Assembly: GCF_900104765.1 (NCBI RefSeq)
Contig: NZ_LT629737.1
Location: 1,674,001-1,738,000 of the forward strand
Length of the DNA: 64,000 nt
From: Gillisia sp. Hel1_33_143
GTDB taxonomy: Bacteria > Bacteroidota > Bacteroidia > Flavobacteriales > Flavobacteriaceae
Reading direction: 5' to 3'
Position numbers and translations under genes: made by a program. Below the pieces are notes generated by a model, which did no database searches, was not told where the DNA came from, and saw only the letters and a list, made by a program, of their open reading frames with translations. This document shows positions 25,682 to 35,800 of this stretch, piece by piece. Numbering within the stretch: the first letter of the stretch is position 1; the number at the start of each line of letters is the position of its first letter.

Positions 25682-28108
25682 ATGGAGTCAATAATGATTT
25701 ATGTGCCTATTGTTTTGGCCATTTTCGGTCTAATTTACATGTGGATTAAAAAGTCTTGGGTATTAAAACAGGACGCCGGAGACGGAAAAATGAATGAAAT
25801 AGCTACTCACATCTATGAAGGTGCATTAGCTTTTTTAAAATCTGAATACAAAATACTTACCTTTTTTGTAATAGCCGCAAGTATAGCCTTAGCGGTTGTT
25901 TCGTTTATAGTACCCACTACACATTGGCTTATTGTAGTAGCTTTTATCTTCGGAGCTTTCTTTTCTGCCTTGGCAGGGAATATGGGGATGAAAATTGCAA
26001 CACAAACTAACGTAAGAACTACTCAGGCGGCAAGAACCAGTTTGCCACAAGCTTTAAAAGTAGCTTTTAGTGGAGGAACCGTTATGGGGTTGGGTGTGGC
26101 AGGATTAGCAGTTTTGGGGCTCACTTCCTTCTTTATATTTTTCTATCATTATTTCATGGGTGGCGTTTGGACTAATACAGATCAAATGACAATAGTATTG
26201 GAAACGCTGGCAGGATTTTCTTTAGGAGCAGAATCTATTGCGTTATTTGCGAGAGTTGGAGGAGGAATCTATACCAAAGCTGCAGATGTGGGTGCAGATC
26301 TTGTGGGTAAGGTGGAAGCCGGAATTCCAGAAGACGATCCAAGGAACCCTGCAACCATAGCAGATAATGTTGGGGATAACGTGGGAGATGTTGCTGGAAT
26401 GGGCGCAGATCTTTTTGGAAGTTATGTAGCAACCGTATTAGCGGCCATGGTTCTTGGGAATTATGTTATAAAAGACATGGGTGGAGATATAATTCAGGAA
26501 GGATTTGGAGGAATTGGTCCTATTTTACTGCCAATGGCAATTGCAGGAGTAGGAATTATTATTTCTATTGCAGGAACCCTGTTGGTAAAGATCAGTAGTA
26601 ACTCAGCTAAAGAGAAGGAAGTTCAGCAGGCTCTTAATATTGGAAACTGGGTATCTATAGTTTTAGTGATGGTGGCATGTTTCTTTCTGGTTAGAATGTT
26701 ACTACCTGCAGAAACTATGACAATGGGATTCTTTGTAGGCGGCCAAGAGGGGTTTGAATATAAAAGTATTTCTTCTATGAGAGTTTTCTATGCCACTTTA
26801 GTTGGATTGGGAGTAGGAGGATTTATATCTGCAGTCACAGAATATTATACAGGACTTGGTAAAAAACCAGTGCTCTCCATAGTACAGAAATCCAGTACAG
26901 GTGCAGGAACCAATATTATTGCCGGTTTAGCAACAGGAATGATCTCTACTTTTTCTTCAGTTTTATTATTTGCTGCAGCAATATGGGCATCATACGCCCT
27001 TGCAGGATTTTATGGTGTTGCCATAGCAGCTTCAGCAATGATGGCCACAACTGCCATGCAATTAGCTATAGATGCTTTTGGACCTATTTCTGACAATGCT
27101 GGTGGTATTGCAGAAATGAGTGAATTACCTGCAGAAGTGCGCGAGCGTACAGATATTTTAGACTCTGTAGGGAATACCACAGCGGCTACTGGAAAAGGTT
27201 TTGCTATTGCCTCTGCAGCGTTAACATCTTTAGCTTTGTTTGCGGCTTATGTTACTTTTACTGGAATAGATGGGATCAATATTTTTAAAGCTCCAGTGCT
27301 AGCAATGTTATTTGTTGGAGGAATGGTGCCGGTAGTATTCTCTGCATTGGCAATGAATTCTGTAGGAAAGGCTGCTATGGAGATGGTAAACGAAGTAAGA
27401 AGACAGTTTAAAGAGATTCCAGGAATTATGGAGGGAACCGGAAAACCTGAATACGATAAGTGCGTAGCGATCTCTACAGATGCTGCACTAAAAGAAATGT
27501 TATTACCGGGAGTTCTTACAATAGGATTTCCAATCTTAATTGCGTTTTTCCCAATGCTTTTTGGTTATGAAAATATTTTAATTGCAGAAATGTTAGGAGG
27601 TTATATGGCTGGAGTAACTGTGAGCGGGGTATTATGGGCGATTTTTCAGAATAACGCAGGAGGAGCCTGGGACAATGCTAAAAAATCTTTTGAAGCTGGA
27701 GTTCTTATAAATGGAGAGATGACCTATAAAGGTTCTGAAGCTCATAAAGCGGCGGTAACCGGAGATACCGTTGGAGATCCTTTTAAAGACACCTCGGGCC
27801 CATCTATGAATATCCTTATTAAACTAACATGCCTTATAGGTTTAGTAATTGCTCCTATTCTAGGAGGAAATTCTGTAGGAGATATTGATGCTATTAATGG
27901 AGAAGCATCTACATTGCAAACAGAAACTATCACCTCAGATTCCAACTTAAATTCAACAAAACAAGTAGAAGTTAATATCACTTCAGAAGGGAATAATACA
28001 ATAGCTAAAGTTAGAACTACCACCATTAAAGATGGAGAGACAGATGTAAAAGTTAAAACCTTTTCCGGTTCTAGAGAAGAAGTACAGGAAAGCTTAGATA
28101 ATATGTAA
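25682..28108 (+). CDS. hppA: Membrane-bound ion-translocating pyrophosphatase with C-terminal extension
   Basis: The 808-residue protein pumps Na+ and/or H+ across the inner membrane at the expense of pyrophosphate. About 16 membrane helices are visible. Catalytic segments are [20 protein letters not shown] (193-212), [17 protein letters not shown] (228-244) and [16 protein letters not shown] near the end. In [13 protein letters not shown] (about 497-509), alanine rather than lysine after the threonines indicates the potassium-dependent subclass. Following the last helix (LVIAPILGG) is a hydrophilic tail of about 85 residues rich in Thr, Val and Glu, not part of the usual core. Whether it pumps sodium or protons cannot be settled here. 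Confidence 0.94.
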   Translation: MESIMIYVPIVLAIFGLIYMWIKKSWVLKQDAGDGKMNEIATHIYEGALAFLKSEYKILTFFVIAASIALAVVSFIVPTTHWLIVVAFIFGAFFSALAGNMGMKIATQTNVRTTQAARTSLPQALKVAFSGGTVMGLGVAGLAVLGLTSFFIFFYHYFMGGVWTNTDQMTIVLETLAGFSLGAESIALFARVGGGIYTKAADVGADLVGKVEAGIPEDDPRNPATIADNVGDNVGDVAGMGADLFGSYVATVLAAMVLGNYVIKDMGGDIIQEGFGGIGPILLPMAIAGVGIIISIAGTLLVKISSNSAKEKEVQQALNIGNWVSIVLVMVACFFLVRMLLPAETMTMGFFVGGQEGFEYKSISSMRVFYATLVGLGVGGFISAVTEYYTGLGKKPVLSIVQKSSTGAGTNIIAGLATGMISTFSSVLLFAAAIWASYALAGFYGVAIAASAMMATTAMQLAIDAFGPISDNAGGIAEMSELPAEVRERTDILDSVGNTTAATGKGFAIASAALTSLALFAAYVTFTGIDGINIFKAPVLAMLFVGGMVPVVFSALAMNSVGKAAMEMVNEVRRQFKEIPGIMEGTGKPEYDKCVAISTDAALKEMLLPGVLTIGFPILIAFFPMLFGYENILIAEMLGGYMAGVTVSGVLWAIFQNNAGGAWDNAKKSFEAGVLINGEMTYKGSEAHKAAVTGDTVGDPFKDTSGPSMNILIKLTCLIGLVIAPILGGNSVGDIDAINGEASTLQTETITSDSNLNSTKQVEVNITSEGNNTIAKVRTTTIKDGETDVKVKTFSGSREEVQESLDNM

Positions 28109-28133
28109 TAATTTTTATAAGACTTAATAAATC

Positions 28134-28172
28134 AAAAGATCTTCAGTCACAACGATTGAAGATCTTTTTTTT
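28134..28172. terminator. Bidirectional intrinsic terminator
   Basis: Stem AAAAGATCTTCA / TGAAGATCTTTT (28134-28145 and 28157-28168) followed by a T run, between hppA and the convergent DUF892 gene. Confidence 0.85.
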
Positions 28173-28193
28173 AGTTCAGAAATTAAAGCGAAC

Positions 28194-28679
28194 TTATTCT
28201 TTTGCTTTTTTATTTAAACGCTTTTCTGCAAGATCGTCCAATTTTTGATCTGCATTATATTCCTCGTCTAATGTTTTTTGTAATTTTTTCGCAATTTTAT
28301 CATGCCCCAGTTCTTTGGCAAAACGCACAGCAGTACCATAACCTGAGATCTCATAATGTTCTACACGCTGAGCTTCAGCAATTAATCCTGCATCTTTAAC
28401 TTCAGGATCTGCCTTTTCATCTATCATAGATTGTGCTTCTCTAATAAGACCTTCCATAGCTTTGCATTTTTCTCCCGTTGGTTTAATAGATAACTCTTCA
28501 CAAACCTCTTCAATACGCTCTTTATGAATCTTGGTTTATTCTAAATGCCCTTCAAAAGCTTTCTTTAATTGTGAATCATGAGCTGCTTTTACCATTTTTG
28601 GTAAGGCATCCAAAAGTTGACTTTCAGCACTGTAAAGGTCTTTTAATTGATGTTCAAATAAATCTTCTAAATTTTTCAT
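28194..28679 (-). pseudogene. DUF892 ferritin-like protein (YciE/YciF type) with an in-frame stop codon
   Basis: Reading from the ATG at 28679 gives a normal-looking 161-codon DUF892 protein, except that codon 48 (bases 28536-28538) is TAA. Before it: MKNLEDLFEHQLKDLYSAES and LLDALPKMVKAAHDSQLKKAF; after it, in the same frame, TKIHKERIEEVCEELSIKP, then EAQRVEHYEISGYGTAVRFAKELGH. Helices and the family's glutamate and histidine positions continue intact across the stop, so a single base change (from CAA or GAA) is the only damage. Re-initiation at the ATG at 28457 would make an 87-residue fragment lacking the first half of the four-helix bundle. Family members are stress-induced and related to ferritins. 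Recent inactivation, a sequencing error or read-through are all possible. Confidence 0.82.
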
Positions 28680-28955
28680 GATGGTTTAATTTTTAATGGT
28701 TATCCATCAAAATTAATCTGTAAAAGAATTGGTAGTAGTTAAAGCTGTAATAATAAAAACAAAATTTTTGCTCACCAATTATTAAATATCAGCTAATTAA
28801 TTTGCTCTAAAACTTCTAGAAAAATTATTCATTTTATATAGAACTTTTCAACCTAGACTGGCTTCTCTTAAAGTTTATCTAAAATTGCTGCCTAAAATCT
28901 TTGGTAGATTGTAATAATAGTAAATTACCCCTTCTTTTAATTTTTAAATATTATC

Positions 28956-29987
28956 ATGCTCAAAAGAATAAAGAAACTATTTGGTGAAAACAAGATCGAT
29001 AATGTTCTTATAACCCCTTATAGAAGTTACGGCACCAGTCATCATCTATATTTACTAGGGAGAGCGTTGGATGATGTGCCTCTTAAAATTCTTGAAGATC
29101 AAAACATTTTTACTAATCTCAAAAATGCATACAAGCAGTTTAACAGTTATGAGATAAGAAATGCTAAGATTAGAGTTAAGGTAGGAGAGGAGATACAACT
29201 GCAAGGAACAACCAATGGAGAAGGCTACTACTTGTTTGATGAGAAAACTACTATAGATCTTTCTAATTTTGTAAATGAAGAAGGTTGGTTAACAGCAGAA
29301 ATATTCTATGAGAATGAAATAGCCCCGAACACCACTTTGGTAAATGATCATTTTCAGGGAGAATTACTTATACCAGAGAAAAATGCGGAATACGGAGTAA
29401 TAAGTGATATAGATGATACTATAATGCACACAGGGGTGACTTCTTTTCTTAAATGGAGGTTGCTTAAAAATTCTCTGTTAACAAATGCATATGATAGGAT
29501 ACCATTAAAAGGAGCAGCAGAACTATATCAAAAATTTCATCTGGGAAAAAGTGGTAAAAATAAGAACCCAATGTTTTATTTAAGTAATAGTCCGTGGAAC
29601 TTATATCAATATCTTAAATTGTTTTTAGATTTTAATAAGTTTCCAAAAGGACCAATGTTATTAAGAAACTTTAGAGGCCCTTTTGATCAGTCTTTAAAAC
29701 CAGAAAAACCTCATAAGCAAAAAGAGATCATAAATATCTTGAATACCTATCCTGAGCTAAATTTTATTTTGATTGGAGATAGTGGAGAGCACGACGCTAC
29801 TATTTATACAGAAATTGCAGAAAAATATGCAGATAGGATCTTGGCAATCTATTTAAGAAGCGTAACCCACAAAAAAAGTATGAGGCGTGTACAAGGGGTT
29901 ATAGATGGATTTAAATCTGTTCCTGTTTTAATGGTAGAGAATTCTATAGATGCAGAGGCTCATGCAAGAGAAAATGGTTGGATATAG
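28956..29987 (+). CDS. App1-family phosphatase (DUF2183, phosphatidate phosphatase-like)
   Basis: This 343-residue protein has the DUF2183 domain of yeast App1, a HAD-like phosphatase active on phosphatidate. The catalytic DxDxT motif is D151-I-D153-D-T155 in YGVISDIDDTIMHTGV, with later PMFYLSNSPWNLYQYL (motif II) and NFILIGDSGEHDATIY (motif III). The N-terminal 140 residues form a beta-rich accessory domain. There is no signal peptide, so it acts in the cytosol or at the inner face of the membrane. It is a lone gene after a 276-base upstream region in which I see no other feature. Confidence 0.9.
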   Translation: MLKRIKKLFGENKIDNVLITPYRSYGTSHHLYLLGRALDDVPLKILEDQNIFTNLKNAYKQFNSYEIRNAKIRVKVGEEIQLQGTTNGEGYYLFDEKTTIDLSNFVNEEGWLTAEIFYENEIAPNTTLVNDHFQGELLIPEKNAEYGVISDIDDTIMHTGVTSFLKWRLLKNSLLTNAYDRIPLKGAAELYQKFHLGKSGKNKNPMFYLSNSPWNLYQYLKLFLDFNKFPKGPMLLRNFRGPFDQSLKPEKPHKQKEIINILNTYPELNFILIGDSGEHDATIYTEIAEKYADRILAIYLRSVTHKKSMRRVQGVIDGFKSVPVLMVENSIDAEAHARENGWI

Positions 29988-30006
29988 AATTAAAATATAA
30001 TCATAT

Positions 30007-30038
30007 AAAAAAAGGGAGCTATTTTAGCTCCCTTTTTT
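30007..30038. terminator. Bidirectional intrinsic terminator
   Basis: Stem AAAAAAGGGAGCT / AGCTCCCTTTTTT with a 5-base loop between the convergent App1-like and hydroxylase genes; the right arm touches the stop codon of the latter. Confidence 0.88.
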
Positions 30039-30679
30039 TATTTTCCTGCAGCTTCTACAGGAGATTTTCTTGGCATAGTTCCAAATACTACATCCCATAG
30101 CGGAGACGAAACTCCATAAGCTCTATCTGGCTCTCTATAATGATGAATACTATGGTGATGCCATAAGATCTTTAGAAAATTGTTAGGAACCTTAAAGGCA
30201 TGCACAGAGTAGTGTACTCCTAAGTAAGCTGTATAACCCATTAAGAAACCAGCTAAAAATCCAAAGGCATAATCGCCCATAATACCTCTATATATTACAA
30301 AAAATATAGTAGCTAATATTAAGCTTAAAACAGGAGGCATGGCCAATCTGTCTTTATCTTTTGGATAATCATGATGAACACCGTGCATAGTATATACAAA
30401 TTTTTCCCTTTTTGGATTGGTAACAGGAAGGTGGTATAAATACCTATGCATAAGATATTCTATAAATGTAAAAAAGAACAAGCCGCCTAAGAATAGTAAG
30501 ATCATGTTAGGGACTTCAAAACCTTTTTCAACAATTCCGAAATAGATAAGAATTGCAGATATCACCGTGAAAATTATTAAAGGTGCAGCAATATGAGTGT
30601 GTGTAAGTTTCTCTAAGATCGGGTTAGAAAATAATTTAGCCGATCCTTTATGATTAGGTCTTCTTTTTGAATTGCTCAT
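30038..30679 (-). CDS. Fatty acid hydroxylase superfamily membrane protein
   Basis: The 213-residue integral membrane di-iron protein has the histidine clusters of the fatty-acid hydroxylase/sterol desaturase family: HRYLYH at about residue 78, HGVHHDYPKD near 98, HYSVHAF near 156 and HHHSIHHYREPDRAYGVSSPLWD near 173-195. About four membrane helices are present. The pattern best fits fatty-acid 2-hydroxylases acting on lipid acyl chains; 2-hydroxy fatty acids are common in Flavobacteriaceae, which agrees. It precedes no partner on the strand but follows the deoxynucleoside kinase gene by 11 bases, so they may share a transcript. Confidence 0.88.
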   Translation of the reverse strand: MSNSKRRPNHKGSAKLFSNPILEKLTHTHIAAPLIIFTVISAILIYFGIVEKGFEVPNMILLFLGGLFFFTFIEYLMHRYLYHLPVTNPKREKFVYTMHGVHHDYPKDKDRLAMPPVLSLILATIFFVIYRGIMGDYAFGFLAGFLMGYTAYLGVHYSVHAFKVPNNFLKILWHHHSIHHYREPDRAYGVSSPLWDVVFGTMPRKSPVEAAGK

Positions 30680-30690
30680 AACAACATTTA

Positions 30691-31305
30691 TTAAAATAAG
30701 CCGTTTATTTCGGCATCTATCTTATTAATTATATTTCCGAGATCCTCAGGTTCATCCACAAAGTTGATATCATCTACATCTATAATAAGTAAGTTCCCTT
30801 TGTCGTAATTATGAATCCAGGCCTCGTAGCGCTCATTTAATCTACTAAGATAATCAATAGAGATAGAATTTTCATAATCTCTACCTCGTTTATGAATTTG
30901 AGAAACCAGATTTGGAATGCTGCTTCTTAGATAAATTAAAAGGTCTGGTCCTTGAACAACGCTTTCCATAAGGTCAAAAAGAGATTTATAATTTTCGAAA
31001 TCCCTATTAGGCATTAATCCCATAGAATGAAGATTGGGAGCAAATATATGCGCATCTTCATATATGGTTCTATCCTGAATGATATTTTTTCCGCTCTCTC
31101 TAATCTGAAGCACCTGTCTAAATCTACTATTTAAAAAGTATATCTGTAAATTGAAAGACCATCGTTCCATTTTATTATAGAAATCTTCTAAATATGGATT
31201 TTCAAGTACATCTTCAAATTGAGGTTCCCATTGGTAATGTTTTGCTAATAATTTGGTAAGGGTGGTTTTTCCTGCCCCTATATTTCCCGCAATGGCTACG
31301 TGCAT
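30691..31305 (-). CDS. Deoxynucleoside kinase
   Basis: The 204-residue salvage enzyme phosphorylates deoxynucleosides with ATP. Walker A GNIGAGKT is at residues 7-14, the substrate segment ERWSFNLQIYFLNSRF near 47-62, the catalytic DRTIYEDAHIFA near 81-92, and a lid-like RGRDYENSISIDYLSRLNERYE near 140-160. These match the deoxyadenosine/deoxyguanosine kinase branch found in Firmicutes and Bacteroidetes more than thymidine kinase. Together with the nucleoside importer at 17063 it would recycle environmental nucleosides. Substrate range is inferred from family only. Confidence 0.92.
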   Translation of the reverse strand: MHVAIAGNIGAGKTTLTKLLAKHYQWEPQFEDVLENPYLEDFYNKMERWSFNLQIYFLNSRFRQVLQIRESGKNIIQDRTIYEDAHIFAPNLHSMGLMPNRDFENYKSLFDLMESVVQGPDLLIYLRSSIPNLVSQIHKRGRDYENSISIDYLSRLNERYEAWIHNYDKGNLLIIDVDDINFVDEPEDLGNIINKIDAEINGLF

Positions 31306-31514
31306 AATTTATATTTAATGGCTAGTTAGAGTTGAAGCTCTTGAAATTAATTTAAAGTGGATAAAGATACAAGTTTTCCTGAAAAAACAACCGTGCATTG
31401 ATAATAGGTAGCATCTAAATTCTTTAATAAGTTTAACAGTTGAGGTTAATTTTATACAAACTAAAATCACACTACGAATCATTAAGATATCTTACAAAAA
31501 AACAAAAAATCAAT

Positions 31515-32438
31515 ATGTACAAGTATTTAATTTTGACGGTTTTTATTGGAATATTTGGGTCTTGCAGTAATACTGATGATACAGACGATGTAATAACTCA
31601 AACTGAGGCACCAAATGTAGTGGGAACAAAATATGCTGTAAGTAAGAATAATTTTATGGAAACCTATTCCACATTTTTAGAATCGCTCAATTCGAACGAT
31701 GCTATAACCATAGTTGCAGAGGTAGATCATTCATCAAACGCTAGTTCTATAGGAAGTGTACTTAATCCTATAAGAATTGTTTTCTTTGGAAATCCTGCAC
31801 TTGGAACTCCTTTAATGCAAAAGAATCAATTAGCAGGATTAGATCTTCCACAAAAGGTTTTATTTATTCAAAATTCTGCAGATTCTGTTTACGTTATTTA
31901 TAACAGCGCTCAATATTTAGAGTCTAGGCACAATTTGGGAGGAGTTTCTACTTTAGATAAAATTTCAACTGCTTTAGAAAATTTAACTAAATCTTCTACA
32001 TCTTCAGATGTTCAAAGTGCAACAAAAGTAGGAGTGGATTTCAAAGAAGGTGTAATTTCTAAAGAAAGTGCTCAAAATTTTGAAACTACTTATAACACTT
32101 TGCTAAATAGTATTTCTACTAATGATAATCTAAAAGTAATTGCTCAATTAGATCATCAAGCAAATGCAGCCAAAGTATCATTAGAGTTAAGGCCAACTAA
32201 AGTCATTATTTTCGGAAACCCAAATCTTGGAACACCATTGATGCAGGATAAGCAAGCTATAGGTTTAGATCTGCCACAGAAAATGTTGGTTTGGGAAGCA
32301 GAAGATGGTACCGTGAATATTTCTTATAATGATCCTTCTTATCTTGCTAAAAGACATCAAATTGAAGGAAAAGTAGATGTTATAAATCAAATTACTGAAG
32401 CCCTGAACAAGCTTTCAGACGCTGCGGCAGGGCTGTAA
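31515..32438 (+). CDS. Lipoprotein with two tandem DUF302 domains
   Basis: The 307-residue product begins MYKYLILTVFIGIFGSC, a lipoprotein signal with the lipidated Cys at residue 17. It contains two copies of DUF302, each with the signature FGNP-LGTPLM and GLDLPQK followed by a YN-P-YL--RH segment: first at about residues 30-150, second at about 180-300. The copies keep the same motif order, so it is an internal duplication. The start at 31515 was preferred to a TTG at 31440 because the signal peptide begins there. DUF302 has no established activity; members are suspected to respond to oxidants or bind small ligands. Expected location is the envelope. Confidence 0.87.
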   Translation: MYKYLILTVFIGIFGSCSNTDDTDDVITQTEAPNVVGTKYAVSKNNFMETYSTFLESLNSNDAITIVAEVDHSSNASSIGSVLNPIRIVFFGNPALGTPLMQKNQLAGLDLPQKVLFIQNSADSVYVIYNSAQYLESRHNLGGVSTLDKISTALENLTKSSTSSDVQSATKVGVDFKEGVISKESAQNFETTYNTLLNSISTNDNLKVIAQLDHQANAAKVSLELRPTKVIIFGNPNLGTPLMQDKQAIGLDLPQKMLVWEAEDGTVNISYNDPSYLAKRHQIEGKVDVINQITEALNKLSDAAAGL

Positions 32439-32444
32439 TCAATT

Positions 32445-32825
32445 TCAATTTCTTAAAATCTTAAACCATTTAAAAACTTCAGAGTTCTCATAGCAACCAG
32501 AACATTTAGAAAACATCCAAAGACAATCAATAAAATCTGTGATCATGTGAAAGAGAAGTCCTATGAAGATTAATCTCAATATTTTATTCTTTGTAAAGAT
32601 GATTCCAAGAATGTAAGTTGCAATAGCCACCTCAGAATGTAAAGGGTGGAAACCAATACTGCATCTATTAGGAGCAAAGATGGGAACTGCTAAAAGATGA
32701 TCTAGATCTACCAGCATGGTTGCAATTAGGATCAACCAATTTCGTTTCCAATTCTTTTTATCATATAAATAAGCTATTATGCCAATAGCCAGAAAATGAA
32801 GGGAATAATGTAGTACTGTTTGCAT
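32445..32825 (-). CDS. Small membrane protein with His/Asp motifs (DUF6122-like)
   Basis: The 126-residue protein has about four membrane helices and conserved-looking polar residues: LHYSLHFLAIG at the start, LVDLDHLLAVPIFAPNRCSIGFHPLHS and GLLFHMITDFIDCLW. The VDLDHL and FHPLHS motifs resemble YdjM-type membrane-bound putative metal-dependent hydrolases. The start at 32825 (MQTVLHYS) was preferred to one 30 bases upstream as it fits the family. It is convergent with the DUF302 gene (6-base gap). Function unknown. Confidence 0.78.
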   Translation of the reverse strand: MQTVLHYSLHFLAIGIIAYLYDKKNWKRNWLILIATMLVDLDHLLAVPIFAPNRCSIGFHPLHSEVAIATYILGIIFTKNKILRLIFIGLLFHMITDFIDCLWMFSKCSGCYENSEVFKWFKILRN

Positions 32826-32891
32826 TCTTATATAAAATAGAAAAACCCATAGCATATTATATACTTATGGGTTTTTAATGTTATGTTTATT

Positions 32892-35800
32892 TTAATCGCA
32901 TATAAAACCGTGTGGGGTAGTAAAGCTTTTAGTGCTTTCATGCCAAGGAAATGCTTGGTTATATTTGCTGTTTTCCCAATAAAATTTACTTCTTTCTTTA
33001 GGATGATTTCCAATTTCATTCATGGTTTCAGAATCAAAAAGTCTTCCATTTACCATAGTGTAAATTACAGAATTGGAGTTTTGAATATCCTCTAAAGGAT
33101 TTTTATCCAACACGATCAGATCGGCAAGTTTTCCAACTTCTAAAGATCCAATTTCCTTATCCATTCCTAAGTAATGAGCTCCGGTAATGGTGGCAGATCT
33201 TAAAGCTTCCATATTACTCATGCCTCCCATTTGTAATAACCACAATTCCCAATGTGCACCAAGACCTTGTAATTGTCCGTGGGCTCCAAGATTTACTTTT
33301 ACACCGGCATCTGCTAATTTTTTAACTGCTTTTGATACTAAGATCGGTCCATTCTCGTATTCTTCATCTGGCACCATTGTACGGTTTCTAGATCTAGAAT
33401 CTACAATATATCTTGGAGTAAAGTTCAATAACCTTTCGTTTTCCCAAACATTGGTCTTTTGGTACCAATAATATTCTCCGTTAATGCCACCATAATTTAC
33501 AATTAGAGTAGGGGTGTAGCCGGTTTTGCTATTTCCCCAAAGAGTTAATACGTCTTTATATACTGGAGCTACAGGTATGTTATGCTCAATTCCCGTATGT
33601 CCATCCATGATCATACTCATATTGGTGAAAAATGTACTTCCTCCTTCCGGAACTACATTCATATCTAACTCTTTTGCAGCCTGCATAATTTGCTGACGTT
33701 GCTCTCTTCTAGGCTGATTGTAACTTTTTACCGAGTTGGCTCCATAAGCCTTTGTTCTTCTTAAAGCAGATCTTGCGTCATCTAAATTATTGATAACTGC
33801 TTTAAAATCTCCCTCGGCTCCATAAAGAATCATTCCTGTAGAAAAAATTCTAGGTCCTACCATTTCTCCGCTTTGTACCAATTCTGAAAGTCCGAATACA
33901 GTTTCACTTAATGCTGAAGGATCATGAGAGGTTGTAACACCAAAAGCAAGATTTGCATATGCAGGCCAATGTTTTTGAGGGCTTATTCCTGCTCTAAAAG
34001 CTCCAAGATGAGCATGTACATCTACTATTCCAGGCATAATGGTTTTGCCTGCTACATCATAAACTTTAGCTCCGCCCGGAATATTAACTTCTGAAGATTT
34101 TCCAACGGCAAGGATCTTGTTCTCCTTGATAATTATTGTTCCATCTTCGATTATTTGCCCACCATTCATTGTAATTATACGAGCATTTTTGAATGCGATC
34201 TCTCCAGAAGGAACATAAGTTTTTGCTTCTAGGCCAATTTTGATCCCTTTCTCGGTAATTGGTGAAACAGCATCAGATGAGTTTTCTAAATAGGTAAATT
34301 TGTTAGCTACTTCATTGGTGAAATATTCGTCACCTAAAGTCCAGTGAACCTGTTTGGAATTATTAGACCAGTGTAGATTTACACCTGCATCCTTAGTGAT
34401 TTTAGTCACTGGGAATGTTTTAGTTTTAGCATCCAGATCTATAGGCTTTCCGGTTATTACAAAAGGCGCCAAATAAGCTTCATGTAAATTTGTAAAAACT
34501 AACCATTCATTGTTTGGGCTAGGCACCAATCTATTGGCATATTTTGAATTAAAATGAGTTCGTTCATCATTTCCATTTAGATCGATACTCTTTAAACTTT
34601 TTGTGAGTTCTCCAAAAAAAGTACCACCGATTTGATAAATAATTCGTGAGTCGTCTTTATTAAATACAGGATAAGCACCTTCTTTAATAAGTATTTTCAT
34701 ATTCTTTCCATCAGCATCCATAAGATAGATTCCGGGATCGTTGGTAAAAGTTTGACCAAGATCTGAGTTTCCATCTTCCTTCATAAATACTATAGACTTT
34801 CCATCGTTAGAAAAAGATGGAGTTCTGTAGATACTTTTCTGGGTAGTAATAGTTTTTTGATCTCCACCAGAAATATTCATGGTTTTTATCTGCCCTTTAG
34901 ATTCGTCATTCCAAGTAACGTAAACAATTAGATCGCCATTTGGTGAGAAACTAGGTTCATATTCAAAATCTTTACCTTCTGTAAGTCGCTGAGGTTTTCC
35001 GTTAGGTAACTTCTTTTTCCATAAATAGCCAACCGCATGAAATATCAAGGTTTTTCCATCTGGAGAAGTCACCGCATCTCTAATTGATCTAGGAGTGAAT
35101 TTATTTTCAAAAACTGGAGTCTTAGCGCGGTGTGCTTCCGCAATTTTAATTTTTGTGTCTACTTGAAATGGAATATTGGTAACCTCAAGATTGTCAATAT
35201 TTATATTTTTGATCTTTCCTTCACTCCAGAAAACGATACTTTTGTCTCCGGGCATCCATGAGAATCCTGGATATACACCAAAAATAGCCCAAGCCTCTTG
35301 CTGGTCTTTACTTAAACTATCATAAATGGGCCATTCTTCTCCTGTTTCAAGGTCATGAATAAATAACACCGATTTTGTTCTTACTCTCTTTACAAAAGCA
35401 AGTTTTTTACCATCTCGAGAAACTTCTGGTCTTGCAGCTCCGCCAGGTCCACCTGTAATAGTTTCGGTTTTTCCTGTTTTAAAATCATAGCGTTTTATAA
35501 CATAGATCTGCTTGTTTGGATCTTTGTTATACTGAAAATTTCCACCAGGGTACATATCTTCACTATAATAAAGATATCTCCCATCCGGAGAAATACCAGG
35601 CTCATTTACATCTTGCTGATCATTCTTGCGCTCTGTAAGTTGAAGTCCGGCGCTACCGGCAATATGATATTGCCACATTTCTCCTGCCCCTAAAGAACGT
35701 TCTGAAGTAAAATGTTTTCTTGCGATTATAGAATTTCCATCTTTGGTCCAAACCGCATTATTTAGTAAATGAAAATCTTCTTTGGTGATCTGCTTGGCAT

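Noticed and set aside
28680-28955. Search for a small gene or RNA between the DUF892 and App1-like genes
   Set aside because: The 276 bases are AT-rich without a convincing promoter, hairpin or frame.
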